Of a DNA stretch of 64,000 bases, positions 43,612-52,197 are shown piece after piece (the first letter of the stretch is position 1; each line of letters opens with the position of its first letter). The notes beneath the pieces are model-generated. The model ran no database searches and was not told the DNA's origin. It worked only from the letters and a program-made list of their open reading frames with translations. A program made the position numbers and the translations under genes. This stretch comes from Maribacter flavus (lineage in GTDB: Bacteria; Bacteroidota; Bacteroidia; Flavobacteriales; Flavobacteriaceae): positions 124,001 through 188,000 of the forward strand of contig NZ_VUOE01000002.1 of the NCBI RefSeq assembly GCF_008386635.1, written 5' to 3'.

Positions 43612-45123
43612 TTGGAAAAATCCATAGAACTTACTAAAGTAGAAAAGCAAAAAGGAAGCAGTTATAGACAGATCATGAAGGCTACCTCCATTTTTGGAGG
43701 GGTACAGGTCTTTAATATCCTAATTTCTATTTTGCGATCCAAAATTATGGCGGTGCTACTAGGTCCTGCCGGCGTTGGTATTTTGGGATTGCTCAATACT
43801 ACAATATTATTAATCAGTTCGTTGACGAATTTTGGCCTTGGAATCAGTGGCGTAAAGGACATTGCCACGGCGAAAGATTCCAATGATGAATTCCGCTTGG
43901 CCAAAACGATAAGCGTACTTAACCGATTAATTTGGCTAACAGGAGTTGCAGGTTCCTTGATTACACTCTTTGGGGCGAAATGGCTGAGTCAAATGGCTTT
44001 TGGAAATACAGAATATACCATCGCCTTTATCTGGTTGTCCATAACCGTACTTCTAAAGCAATTGGCCAGTGGCCATTTTGTGATTTTACAAGGATTACGG
44101 AAACTTAAGGACTTGGCAAAAGCCAATATGATCGGTTCCGCCATTGGCCTTGCATTGTCGATACCTTTTTACTACTATTTGGGTCTGGAAGGGATAGTGC
44201 CAGGTTTGGTGATAACCGCTCTAGCAACTTTTATCGTTGCACTTTATTTTGGTAAAAGCATTAAAAAAGAACGGGTTCCTTTACCTTTCAAAGAATTGAA
44301 GGCGGAAGGAAAGGGCATGATGACCATGGGTTTTATATTGAGCCTCAGCGGAATTATGGTATTGGGCGAATCCTATATTTTAAGGGTTTTTATCAATTAT
44401 TCCGGAGGCGTGGAGGAAGTAGGGCTTTACAATGCAGGAATTGCCCTGATAACTACGTATGTTGGATTGCTTTTTACAGCGATGGAAACTGACTATTACC
44501 CTAGGCTTGCTTCCGTGGCCTTAAATAATTCAAAGGCAAATGAACTAATTAACCAACAAACCGAAATAGCCTTGTTGATTTTGGCACCGGTATTGGTGGG
44601 GTTAATGGTATTTATCGATTGGGTCATTATCATTCTGTATTCTTCAGAATTCTTAGCAGCCAACGTAATGATTTATTGGGCCTTTTTAGGACTCTTCTTT
44701 AAGGTTCCCGCATGGGTGATAGGCTTTATATTTATTGCGAAGGGAAAAAGTAAACTGTTCTTTTGGAACGAGTTGATTTCCAATCTCTATCTCTTGCTAT
44801 TCAACATTCTAGGTTATTATTATTGGGGGCTGGAAGGTTTGGGGATTTCCTTTTTGGTGTCGTACGTGGTTTACCTAGGGCAGGTTTATTTTATAGCAAG
44901 TAGAAAATATCAGTTTTCCTTCCAAAAGGGATTCTCAAGGATTTTTGGTTTGCAATTCATCTTTGGAGTGCTGTGCTTGGTCGGTATTACTATGTCGAAT
45001 ACACTTTGGATGTATATCTTGGGCGTCCTTCTTATCCTTTTATCCGGATATTTTTCCTTTTTGGAATTGGATAAACGCCTAGGTCTGATGCAACTCATTT
45101 CGGGGTTTTTGGGTAAGAAATAA
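43612..45123 (+). CDS. Wzx-like oligosaccharide flippase
   Basis: 503-residue polysaccharide transporter of the MVF/MOP flippase superfamily with about a dozen transmembrane segments. The N-terminal YRQIMKATSIFGGVQVFNIL and the following RSKIMAVLLGPAGVGILGLL pattern are characteristic of Bacteroidota O-antigen translocases. It should flip undecaprenyl-linked repeat units to the periplasm. The start is a TTG at 43612; the ATG at 43675 would cut off the conserved YRQIM segment, so TTG is preferred. It lies 70 bp after the priming transferase and 22 bp before the polymerase. Confidence 0.9.
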   Translation: MEKSIELTKVEKQKGSSYRQIMKATSIFGGVQVFNILISILRSKIMAVLLGPAGVGILGLLNTTILLISSLTNFGLGISGVKDIATAKDSNDEFRLAKTISVLNRLIWLTGVAGSLITLFGAKWLSQMAFGNTEYTIAFIWLSITVLLKQLASGHFVILQGLRKLKDLAKANMIGSAIGLALSIPFYYYLGLEGIVPGLVITALATFIVALYFGKSIKKERVPLPFKELKAEGKGMMTMGFILSLSGIMVLGESYILRVFINYSGGVEEVGLYNAGIALITTYVGLLFTAMETDYYPRLASVALNNSKANELINQQTEIALLILAPVLVGLMVFIDWVIIILYSSEFLAANVMIYWAFLGLFFKVPAWVIGFIFIAKGKSKLFFWNELISNLYLLLFNILGYYYWGLEGLGISFLVSYVVYLGQVYFIASRKYQFSFQKGFSRIFGLQFIFGVLCLVGITMSNTLWMYILGVLLILLSGYFSFLELDKRLGLMQLISGFLGKK

Positions 45124-45145
45124 GCAATCGGCAGAACTAATTACA

Positions 45146-46375
45146 ATGAGCGATATTAAAAAACTGGCACTTTATGGGGTTTTGTTCGTTCTAATCTATT
45201 TAGGACCTGTACCTGTGGGCCCAACTACGTTTTCCCAATTCTGGAAGATTCCCCTTTTTCTTTTTTTGGTTTGGCAGGTTTTGATCATTCGTAATAGAAG
45301 GAAGCCAAATTTTATAAAGTGGTCCTATGCCAGAGCGGCAAAAAACCTGGTCACGGCCAATTTTTCAGTAAGTTACCTTGTAGGCAGCTTAGATTTTTTT
45401 CGATACATGATGTTTCCCTTAATGTTTGAGTATGTCTCTTTTAAAATTAAGGATTTGAGAAGCTTGGATAAGACTTTACTTGGTTTTGCCCAGTTTATTA
45501 TTATTTCGGGCCTACCATTTGTACTGGGTATTTTAGAAAGTAAAGCCAAAGATACGATGGCAAATGATGTATCGGAAAGTTTTGCGGGCATGTTTCAGAA
45601 TACCCATGGTGCCTCCATAACCTTCTCCGCGGCGGTGCTTATATTATTGGCTTTTTTAAAGATGAATTCAAGCATAATCAAGTATCGAAAACTGAATTAT
45701 GCCTTATCGCTTTTTGGTGTGTATTTAATTTACTTAACATTTGTGAGAACAGGTTATGCGATGTTCGCCATAGGTCTGGTATTCCTATACCTTCCCAAGA
45801 AACTTTCTTTTAAGCAAGTAATAACGGCTACCCTTGCCATTAGCCTATTCGTGGCAGGTTTTTTTTATTTGTTGGAAACTAGCGAAACATTCTATAATCG
45901 GATTTTTGACATCCGTAATGGCAGACAGACTGCCGCTGGATCCGGTAGACTCATTTTCTGGCAGGCCGCCGTTGAACTTTGGTATAGCGGTAATCTTTTT
46001 GAAATGGTATTTGGATTTGGGTTTGATGCCCTTGTGGACAAGATTCAAGAAGATACGGGCCTTAGAGTGTATGCCCATAATGAGATTTTTACCCAACTGG
46101 GCCAGAACGGGTTATTGGGTATCTTCTTTTTTTTCGGATTCCTGGTATCACTATTAAAGTTTATATGGAGAAGAAAAAACCTGCCATCCTATAGGTTGGC
46201 ATTATCCGTTTATTTTATTTATCTATCCTTAATGCTAACACAAGGTGGCATGTGGTTCGAACTGGATGTGTTTATGATTTTAGTGTTCGCCAAGCTGCAA
46301 TTGGAAGGAAATTATTTTAGGCAAGTAAAGTATTTAGAGATAAAGTCCAAAGGTAAGTTGAATTATGTGGGATAA
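45146..46375 (+). CDS. Wzy/O-antigen ligase-like membrane protein
   Basis: 409-residue polytopic membrane protein (about ten to eleven segments) of the O-antigen polymerase/ligase superfamily. As usual for this group, sequence motifs are weak. The supporting signs are the large loop between late segments with RIFDIRNGRQTAAGSGRLIFW and AHNEIFTQLGQNGLLGIFFF, where the AHNxxxxxLxxxGxxG pattern is shared by Wzy and WaaL. In this locus, next to Wzx and Wzc, a polymerase (Wzy) role is more likely than a ligase. Stop overlaps an alternative start of the next gene. Confidence 0.85.
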   Translation: MSDIKKLALYGVLFVLIYLGPVPVGPTTFSQFWKIPLFLFLVWQVLIIRNRRKPNFIKWSYARAAKNLVTANFSVSYLVGSLDFFRYMMFPLMFEYVSFKIKDLRSLDKTLLGFAQFIIISGLPFVLGILESKAKDTMANDVSESFAGMFQNTHGASITFSAAVLILLAFLKMNSSIIKYRKLNYALSLFGVYLIYLTFVRTGYAMFAIGLVFLYLPKKLSFKQVITATLAISLFVAGFFYLLETSETFYNRIFDIRNGRQTAAGSGRLIFWQAAVELWYSGNLFEMVFGFGFDALVDKIQEDTGLRVYAHNEIFTQLGQNGLLGIFFFFGFLVSLLKFIWRRKNLPSYRLALSVYFIYLSLMLTQGGMWFELDVFMILVFAKLQLEGNYFRQVKYLEIKSKGKLNYVG

Positions 46376-46388
46376 ACATGTAAAGCTC

Positions 46389-47459
46389 ATGAGGAATGTA
46401 ATTGTAACCATACCCAACCTAAGCGCTCCAGGCGGTGTAAATTTTTATTGGGATGCATTGTTGCCTTATTTGAAGGCCAGTGGCAATATTTCAATAAAGA
46501 CAATGGAAGTTGGCGGATATGGCAAAAACATAATAGCTCCATTTATCGAACTATGGCGATTTTATAAAACCGTTGATGCCGATATAGAACTTGTGATATT
46601 GAATCCATCCCTTGGATTTAAAAGTTTCTTCAGGGATGCCTTTTTTGCCAGAATGCTATTTAAAAGAAAAAAGGAGTTCATTACCTTTTTTCATGGCTGG
46701 GACCTTGAATTTGAAAAAAAGGTTTCGCAAAAATTTGTAAAATTTTTTCTTTGGAGCTATGGCAAATCCACAAAAATTATTGTGCTTGCGGAGGAGTTTA
46801 AAGCAAAATTGCTCCATTGGGGATACACCGGTGAAGTCATTATAGAAACTACCGCTGTTGACAATACATTGCTAATGCACATCGATTCCTTTAAAAATGT
46901 AAAAGAAAAGCAAAAAACCACAATCCTCTTTATGTCCAGAATGGTAAAGGAAAAGGGTATTTATGAAACAATTGCCGCATTTAAGGCTATTAGAGAAAGC
47001 CATGATATTGAATTGATTATAGCAGGGGATGGTACGGAGCTTTATGATATAAAGGAAATGGTAAAGGATGATAAGGATATCATAGTTAAGGGGCATGTAA
47101 TTGGAAGTGAAAAAGCGAGAATACTAAGGAATAGCGATATTTATTGCCTGCCAAGTTATACGGAAGGACTGCCTACCACGGTTCTTGAGGCTATGGCTTT
47201 TGGCCTTACAGTCATTACCTCGCCCGTAGGAGGATTAAAGGATTTTTTCAAGGATGGGAAAATGGGATACTTTGTCAATTCAAGGAGTTCCGATGAAATC
47301 GCGGGAAAGTTCCAAAAGTTGTTGTCCAATAAAAGTCTGATTGAAGAAATGGGTATTTACAACCGTAAGTTTGCGAATGAAAACCTTACGGCCGAGCATA
47401 TTGCGAAACGAGTTGGTCGATATTTAAATGCCGGGCACGAGAATTTAAACAAAAAATAG
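46389..47459 (+). CDS. Glycosyltransferase family 4 (GT-B)
   Basis: 356 residues from the ATG at 46389 (an upstream ATG at 46365 would overlap the previous gene by 11 bp). N-terminal half starts RNVIVTIPNLSAPGGVNFYWD, a donor/acceptor-domain start with the GGVNFYW glycine turn. The C-terminal half has the GT4 signature: ILFMSRMVKEKGIYE, IAGDGTELYDI, the RxSDIYCLPSYTEGLPTTVLEAMAFG stretch (quoted here in part as LPSYTEGLPTTVLEA) with the catalytic Glu pair, and the SPVGGLKD turn. It adds a sugar to the lipid-linked repeat unit. Donor sugar cannot be inferred. Confidence 0.92.
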   Translation: MRNVIVTIPNLSAPGGVNFYWDALLPYLKASGNISIKTMEVGGYGKNIIAPFIELWRFYKTVDADIELVILNPSLGFKSFFRDAFFARMLFKRKKEFITFFHGWDLEFEKKVSQKFVKFFLWSYGKSTKIIVLAEEFKAKLLHWGYTGEVIIETTAVDNTLLMHIDSFKNVKEKQKTTILFMSRMVKEKGIYETIAAFKAIRESHDIELIIAGDGTELYDIKEMVKDDKDIIVKGHVIGSEKARILRNSDIYCLPSYTEGLPTTVLEAMAFGLTVITSPVGGLKDFFKDGKMGYFVNSRSSDEIAGKFQKLLSNKSLIEEMGIYNRKFANENLTAEHIAKRVGRYLNAGHENLNKK

Positions 47460-47486
47460 TAGAACCATTTTAACAATTTCAAGTTC

Positions 47487-48599
47487 ATGGATGGTAAAAC
47501 GGACAAGGTTTACGTATTGTTCGAGGACGATATAGAAATTTTAGGGAACGGACAGGGTCATGTGTTTTATAGACAATATTTGCCCATTCTCCAATACGTT
47601 GAGCTGTTGAAAAAATACAGAATAAAATCAAGCTTTTATGTAGATATGGCCCATCTTCTTTTTTTACGAAAAAACGCGGCCATAAAGGATTTTGGCCTTC
47701 AAGCAGATTATATTGAAAAAACTATAGAACATCTGCTTCAATGCAATATGGAAGTACAACTTCACTTGCATCCTCAATGGGTCAATGCCCGTATGGAGAA
47801 CGATGAAATCAAGGTTGCCGATGAATGGAATATTGGCCAATTAAGTGAAAATGACCAAACAGAATTGGTAAGGAAATCACTTTCATATCTTAATGACGTC
47901 ATAGAAAAGACCAATATAACCAATCCAATTACTTCCTTTAGGACTGGTTCTTGGGGTATTCAACCCTTCCAAAACCTATTTGAAACGTTCAATGAGGTAG
48001 GCATAAAGACCGTTTTGGGCCCTGTTAAAGGCTTAAAAATACCTAGGTTGGCAATTGACTATTCCAATATGGAAAGTGATACGGTTCCCTATTATTGTGA
48101 CAAAACGGACTGTAATAAAATAGGAATTGAAAAAGGCGCCATTGTGGTACCCATGACACCTACCTTTTTAAATTGGATTGATTTGGGACGTTATTATCTC
48201 CACAGCAAGTTTAAAAGCATTAAGAAAACGTATGATAAGGACTTGGACCTTAACAAAAAAGTATTGAACACAAAATATATAGATCCCACTGAGGGCAAAG
48301 ATAGAATTACCCTCTCCCTAAGGCCCTTTAAAACCCATTTAAAAATGAATGCCCAACCTTTTTGGCTTCTCAAAAAGACTTTTAAAAGGTCCTTTGATTA
48401 CGTCATGGGGAATGACAATGGGTTTAAATTGATTGTAGTTGAAACACACAGTAAGGATTTTAAGAACAATTTTGATGCTATTGAAAGGTTTTTTGACCAT
48501 CTCAACAATGCTTATGATGGGTTGGAATTTATAACTGCCAATAGTTTATGGGACGCAATCGAAAAACAAACAGTAAAACCTTTAGTTAAAAATCAATAA
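47487..48599 (+). CDS. NodB-like polysaccharide deacetylase family protein A
   Basis: 370-residue protein with a carbohydrate esterase 4 (NodB)-like fold. The N-terminus carries VYVLFEDDIEILGNGQGHVFY, where EDD takes the place of the first metal motif, and VQLHLHPQWVN supplies the His-x-His motif. SSFYVDMAH and FRTGSWGIQPF fit later NodB motifs. It has no signal peptide, so it acts in the cytoplasm, perhaps removing an acyl group from a sugar precursor. It is paralogous to the gene at 49649-50749 (clearly over half identical in the first 200 residues by eye), with a formyltransferase-like gene between them. Confidence 0.78.
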   Translation: MDGKTDKVYVLFEDDIEILGNGQGHVFYRQYLPILQYVELLKKYRIKSSFYVDMAHLLFLRKNAAIKDFGLQADYIEKTIEHLLQCNMEVQLHLHPQWVNARMENDEIKVADEWNIGQLSENDQTELVRKSLSYLNDVIEKTNITNPITSFRTGSWGIQPFQNLFETFNEVGIKTVLGPVKGLKIPRLAIDYSNMESDTVPYYCDKTDCNKIGIEKGAIVVPMTPTFLNWIDLGRYYLHSKFKSIKKTYDKDLDLNKKVLNTKYIDPTEGKDRITLSLRPFKTHLKMNAQPFWLLKKTFKRSFDYVMGNDNGFKLIVVETHSKDFKNNFDAIERFFDHLNNAYDGLEFITANSLWDAIEKQTVKPLVKNQ

Positions 48600-48608
48600 T
48601 AGAATTGG

Positions 48609-49619
48609 GTGCAATTTTTGAATTCGAAATATAAATTAGTAAGGAAAAAGGTAATTGAACATTTTAAACTTAGCTCTTCCGTTTCGGACGACCTGATTTT
48701 GAGAACGATTCATTTGGGAAGGTTAAGGGGAAAATTACCTGATTTTTGCACAACGTATTTGCTGGAAACTTTTCTGGCATTGAAGGATGTTCGTTTTTTC
48801 AATGAGTATCTATGGGTCATAGGTTCCGGTGAACTATCAGAAAGGGCAAGCGATTATTTTTACAATAATCTGGACAAAAGTGGACATTACTCGTATTGTT
48901 ATGATCAAAATCTAAAGTATTGCCTAAGCTTGGATAGTGATCTGGCTCAGGTCAGTAAGGAGGATTTCAAAGACAAATACATAGCCTTGATAGGTAGTCC
49001 CTTTCACTTTTTTTATGCTTTTAAAGCCTTAAAAAGGCTAGGGGTCTGTGTAGATGTGCTAAATATCAAATATCATCCAAACAGAGTTTTAAAACACCTC
49101 TTTAATAATACCTTGGTCTCTATGGTATACCGATGGTTTTTTGGTCGGGCAAACTATTTTGAAATAAACATACCAAACAAGCGATTCCTGAAAAGTATAA
49201 GGACACCCAAAACCTATGACATGGGTTTTCATAAATTAGGCTTTATCATCCATCAAAATTTGATCGATCAGTTTCCAGAGGGCCTGATCAATGACCACTG
49301 GGGGGCGTTGCCACTGTTCAAGGGAAGGTCTACCTTGGACTATTCAAAACTGTTTGGTGCCAATATGATTGTCACCAATCACCTAATAAGTCCCAAAATA
49401 GATTCTGGAAGCATTCTGTGCTATACATTGATTTCCGCCAATAGGCTAAAAAGGGATATTTATTTGGGCCTAGGCAAAAGAATCGTAAAATCACTGTCTT
49501 TACTGGCATCTGGTACTGTGAAGTCCGTAGATAATACAAAAGGAAAAATGTTCTATGAAATGCACCCTTGGCTATTGGCACGCACAAGGGAAATTACTAA
49601 CAAAGTAAAAGTTAATTAA
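48609..49619 (+). CDS. Formyltransferase-like protein
   Basis: 336-residue protein whose C-terminal half resembles N10-formyl-THF-dependent formyltransferases: LINDHWGALPLFKGRSTLDY keeps the catalytic Asn and His and the LPxFKGR turn, and SPKIDSGSIL supplies the catalytic Asp. The N-terminal ~110 residues are unlike the family and unrecognised; the region around IALIGSPFHFFYAFKAL may form the nucleotide-type fold. In polysaccharide loci such enzymes formylate amino sugars (for example on dTDP or UDP-linked 4-amino sugars), so it may counter or follow the neighbouring deacetylases. It begins with GTG 10 bp after the previous stop. Confidence 0.75.
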   Translation: MQFLNSKYKLVRKKVIEHFKLSSSVSDDLILRTIHLGRLRGKLPDFCTTYLLETFLALKDVRFFNEYLWVIGSGELSERASDYFYNNLDKSGHYSYCYDQNLKYCLSLDSDLAQVSKEDFKDKYIALIGSPFHFFYAFKALKRLGVCVDVLNIKYHPNRVLKHLFNNTLVSMVYRWFFGRANYFEINIPNKRFLKSIRTPKTYDMGFHKLGFIIHQNLIDQFPEGLINDHWGALPLFKGRSTLDYSKLFGANMIVTNHLISPKIDSGSILCYTLISANRLKRDIYLGLGKRIVKSLSLLASGTVKSVDNTKGKMFYEMHPWLLARTREITNKVKVN

Positions 49620-49648
49620 ATTGGGAACCTGGACTAATACGAAGAATC

Positions 49649-50749
49649 ATGGAGGATAAAGTATATCTATTAATGGAGGATGATACCGAGATTTTTGGCA
49701 ACGGCACCGGACATGTAATGCACAGAGTTTACTTGCCAGTGGTACGTTATTGCGAAATATTAAAGGAATACAAAGCCAAATCCACGTTTTACATTGATAT
49801 GGCCCATTGGTTGTTTCTTAATGAAAACGCTGGATTTAAAGATTTCAGATTTCAGGCAGAATTGATAGAGACAACCATTGTACACCTTTTAAAAAATGAT
49901 ATGGAGGTCCAGCTACACCTTCATTCCCAATGGGCAAATGCGAGAATAGAGAATGGTCAGGTTTATGTAACTGATAAATGGAATATTGGCCAATTGGACA
50001 AAGAGGATCAGGAAAAGATTTTTCTGAATGGGGCAAAACGCCTACGGGAAGTTATCGTCAATGCTGGATATCAGAATGAATTCAATTCCTTTAAGGCAGG
50101 ATCTTGGGGTTTACAGCCTTTCCATTTTTTATATGATACGTTTGTAGATCAAGGGGTTAAAATAGTCTTAGGTCCAACAAAGGATTTAGTATTGCCTGCT
50201 CTGGATTTGGATTATTCAGGTATGGAAAGCGAAATATCGCCCTATTATTGTAGAAAGGAAGATATAAATAGTATAGGGGATAAGATGGATATTACCATTG
50301 TTCCCATGACACCTACTTATCTTAACTGGATAGATTTGGCACGGTATGTCATTCATGTAAAGTATAGGAACTTTATGGAGCGTAATGACAAGGATTTGGA
50401 TATCTATGGCATACCTAATGAAGTCCTTAAGCTTAACCCAGTTTTTAATAGAGACAGCATACATTCTTTGCGTATGCCCTATAAAACCAACTTGAAAATG
50501 AACAAACAGCCTTATTGGTATTTAAAAAAAACGTTCAGGAGGGCGTACGATCTGGTAATGAAAAATGATTATGACTATAAACTAATGGTATTGGAGACCC
50601 ATACCAAAGATTTTAAAAATGTGTTTCAAGACATTGATAAGTTTATGAAGCACCTAACCTCCAATTATGAAAATATTGAATTTATAACAACTTCAGATTT
50701 GGTTGAACACATAAAGCAGGGAAAGCTTAACCCTCTTTTTAAATCATAA
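49649..50749 (+). CDS. NodB-like polysaccharide deacetylase family protein B
   Basis: 366 residues, a paralogue of the product of 47487-48599, with the same motifs: VYLLMEDDTEIFGNGTGHV, STFYIDMAHWLF, VQLHLHSQWAN, FKAGSWGLQPF and IVPMTPTYLNWIDLARY. The NodB-like His-x-His motif is LHSQ instead of LHPQ. Two copies in one locus suggest that either two sugars of the repeat unit or two positions of one sugar are handled. No signal peptide. Confidence 0.78.
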   Translation: MEDKVYLLMEDDTEIFGNGTGHVMHRVYLPVVRYCEILKEYKAKSTFYIDMAHWLFLNENAGFKDFRFQAELIETTIVHLLKNDMEVQLHLHSQWANARIENGQVYVTDKWNIGQLDKEDQEKIFLNGAKRLREVIVNAGYQNEFNSFKAGSWGLQPFHFLYDTFVDQGVKIVLGPTKDLVLPALDLDYSGMESEISPYYCRKEDINSIGDKMDITIVPMTPTYLNWIDLARYVIHVKYRNFMERNDKDLDIYGIPNEVLKLNPVFNRDSIHSLRMPYKTNLKMNKQPYWYLKKTFRRAYDLVMKNDYDYKLMVLETHTKDFKNVFQDIDKFMKHLTSNYENIEFITTSDLVEHIKQGKLNPLFKS

Positions 50750-50817
50750 AAATGATCAGGCTCTTAATGAGAAGCATTTTATTCGCAATTTAATCGGTAC
50801 CAACCAATAGTTTATCA

Positions 50818-51990
50818 ATGGCTGTAGATAGGGAATGTATTTTGAAATGTTGTCAAACCAATGACCTGTCATGTTACGACCCGTATGATATATGGATGAC
50901 CGATTTGGGCATACAGGTAAAGTCCCTGTTCAATAAAAACAAGTATTTGGGAATACTTCCCGCAGCCGCTTTAACACTATTTGACCATTTCCTAAACAAC
51001 AATACCCGGCTCGGATACAAAAGAAGGGAGTACCCAACCGCAAGGGCGATGGCGGCACTTACCCTTTTGAATCTCTATAAAATTGAACATAAGGAATCAT
51101 ACATACAGGTAGCCAAATTGCATTTGGACTGGCTACTTGAGAACACCTGTAAAGGCTATGCCGGTCTCTGTTGGGGATTAGGCTTTAAATGGGCCGCCGG
51201 CGAGGGATTGGACTACAATGAGAACACGCCGTTCAGTACCCACACCCCCTATGCCCTGGAAGCGATACATACCTATGTGCAAATAACCAAGGATACGAGC
51301 TATATCCGCCACATAAAAAGCATATTTGATTTTTATGAAAACGACATAAAGGTCCTTTATGAAAATGATACCGAAATGGCCACCTCCTACGGCCCGTCCA
51401 AGGACAGACTGGTCACCAATTCGGTTTCCTACACCATGTACGCCTATGCTATTTTTTTAGGCTATTTCCCCGATAAAGAAGATGCTATCAAGGAAAAAAT
51501 TGGCAAGTTGTACAACTTTATTCAAAAAAGGCAACGTAGTGATGGTTCATGGTTGTATTCGCCCGATGATGAAGATTCCTTTATAGATTGTTTCCATAGC
51601 TGTTTCGTGCTCAAGAATATCGATAAAACCCATCAAATTGTACCGTTAAGGGAAGCTGAGAGAACCACAAACATGGGCTATGATTATTTAAAGCTTCATT
51701 TTTACGCATCCAAGGACGGACTTTTCAAAAGGTTTAGCCTTAGCAATAAACCCTCCATTATAAAATACGATCTGTACGATAACGCGGAGTTTTTACATTT
51801 GGCCGTGTTACTGCGAGATCTTGATTTTGCCAAAAAATTGGCAGCTTCCATAGACTTGAAATTTTGTAAAGGGGATGCTATTTATTCGGTCATTGATATG
51901 TTCAATTTCCGAAAAAACAAGAACACCTTACGTTGGGCCAAAATGCCCTATTTATATGCGCTATCGACATTCCATCTTTTTCAAGAATAA
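50818..51990 (+). CDS. Alpha/alpha-toroid protein of polysaccharide loci (VpsJ-like)
   Basis: 390 residues predicted almost entirely helical. Pairs of helices with Trp/Gly-rich turns, such as LLENTCKGYAGLCWGLGFKW and QKRQRSDGSWLYSPDDED, are typical of alpha/alpha-toroid enzymes such as glycoside hydrolases of the six-hairpin type, polysaccharide lyases and C5-epimerases. I recall similar proteins as polysaccharide biosynthesis protein VpsJ. The catalytic residues and the reaction are unknown. No signal peptide, so cytoplasmic. Confidence 0.65.
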   Translation: MAVDRECILKCCQTNDLSCYDPYDIWMTDLGIQVKSLFNKNKYLGILPAAALTLFDHFLNNNTRLGYKRREYPTARAMAALTLLNLYKIEHKESYIQVAKLHLDWLLENTCKGYAGLCWGLGFKWAAGEGLDYNENTPFSTHTPYALEAIHTYVQITKDTSYIRHIKSIFDFYENDIKVLYENDTEMATSYGPSKDRLVTNSVSYTMYAYAIFLGYFPDKEDAIKEKIGKLYNFIQKRQRSDGSWLYSPDDEDSFIDCFHSCFVLKNIDKTHQIVPLREAERTTNMGYDYLKLHFYASKDGLFKRFSLSNKPSIIKYDLYDNAEFLHLAVLLRDLDFAKKLAASIDLKFCKGDAIYSVIDMFNFRKNKNTLRWAKMPYLYALSTFHLFQE

Positions 51991-52197
51991 AGCTTTCCAG
52001 TCTCGATGGTGTTCATTTTGTGGTGAATAAGGGTCGTTCGTCTAGCGGCATTCCGGGCTTTGGAACCGTGATTTTTTGTCCAACTTCATTTTGTCCATCG
52101 CTTATGGTGTTTAATCGTGTTTTTATGTTATTGCCGTTACGATGAATTTTCTTTGTCCTTGGTAACCTTTGCATGAAAACACTAACAAACTAGCTAT
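51991..52197. other. Gap before the asnB-like gene
   Basis: 207 bp with no supported gene, the longest gap in the locus. TAACCTTTG near 52161 resembles a -7 element with one extra base; a separate promoter for the second half of the locus is possible. Confidence 0.3.
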
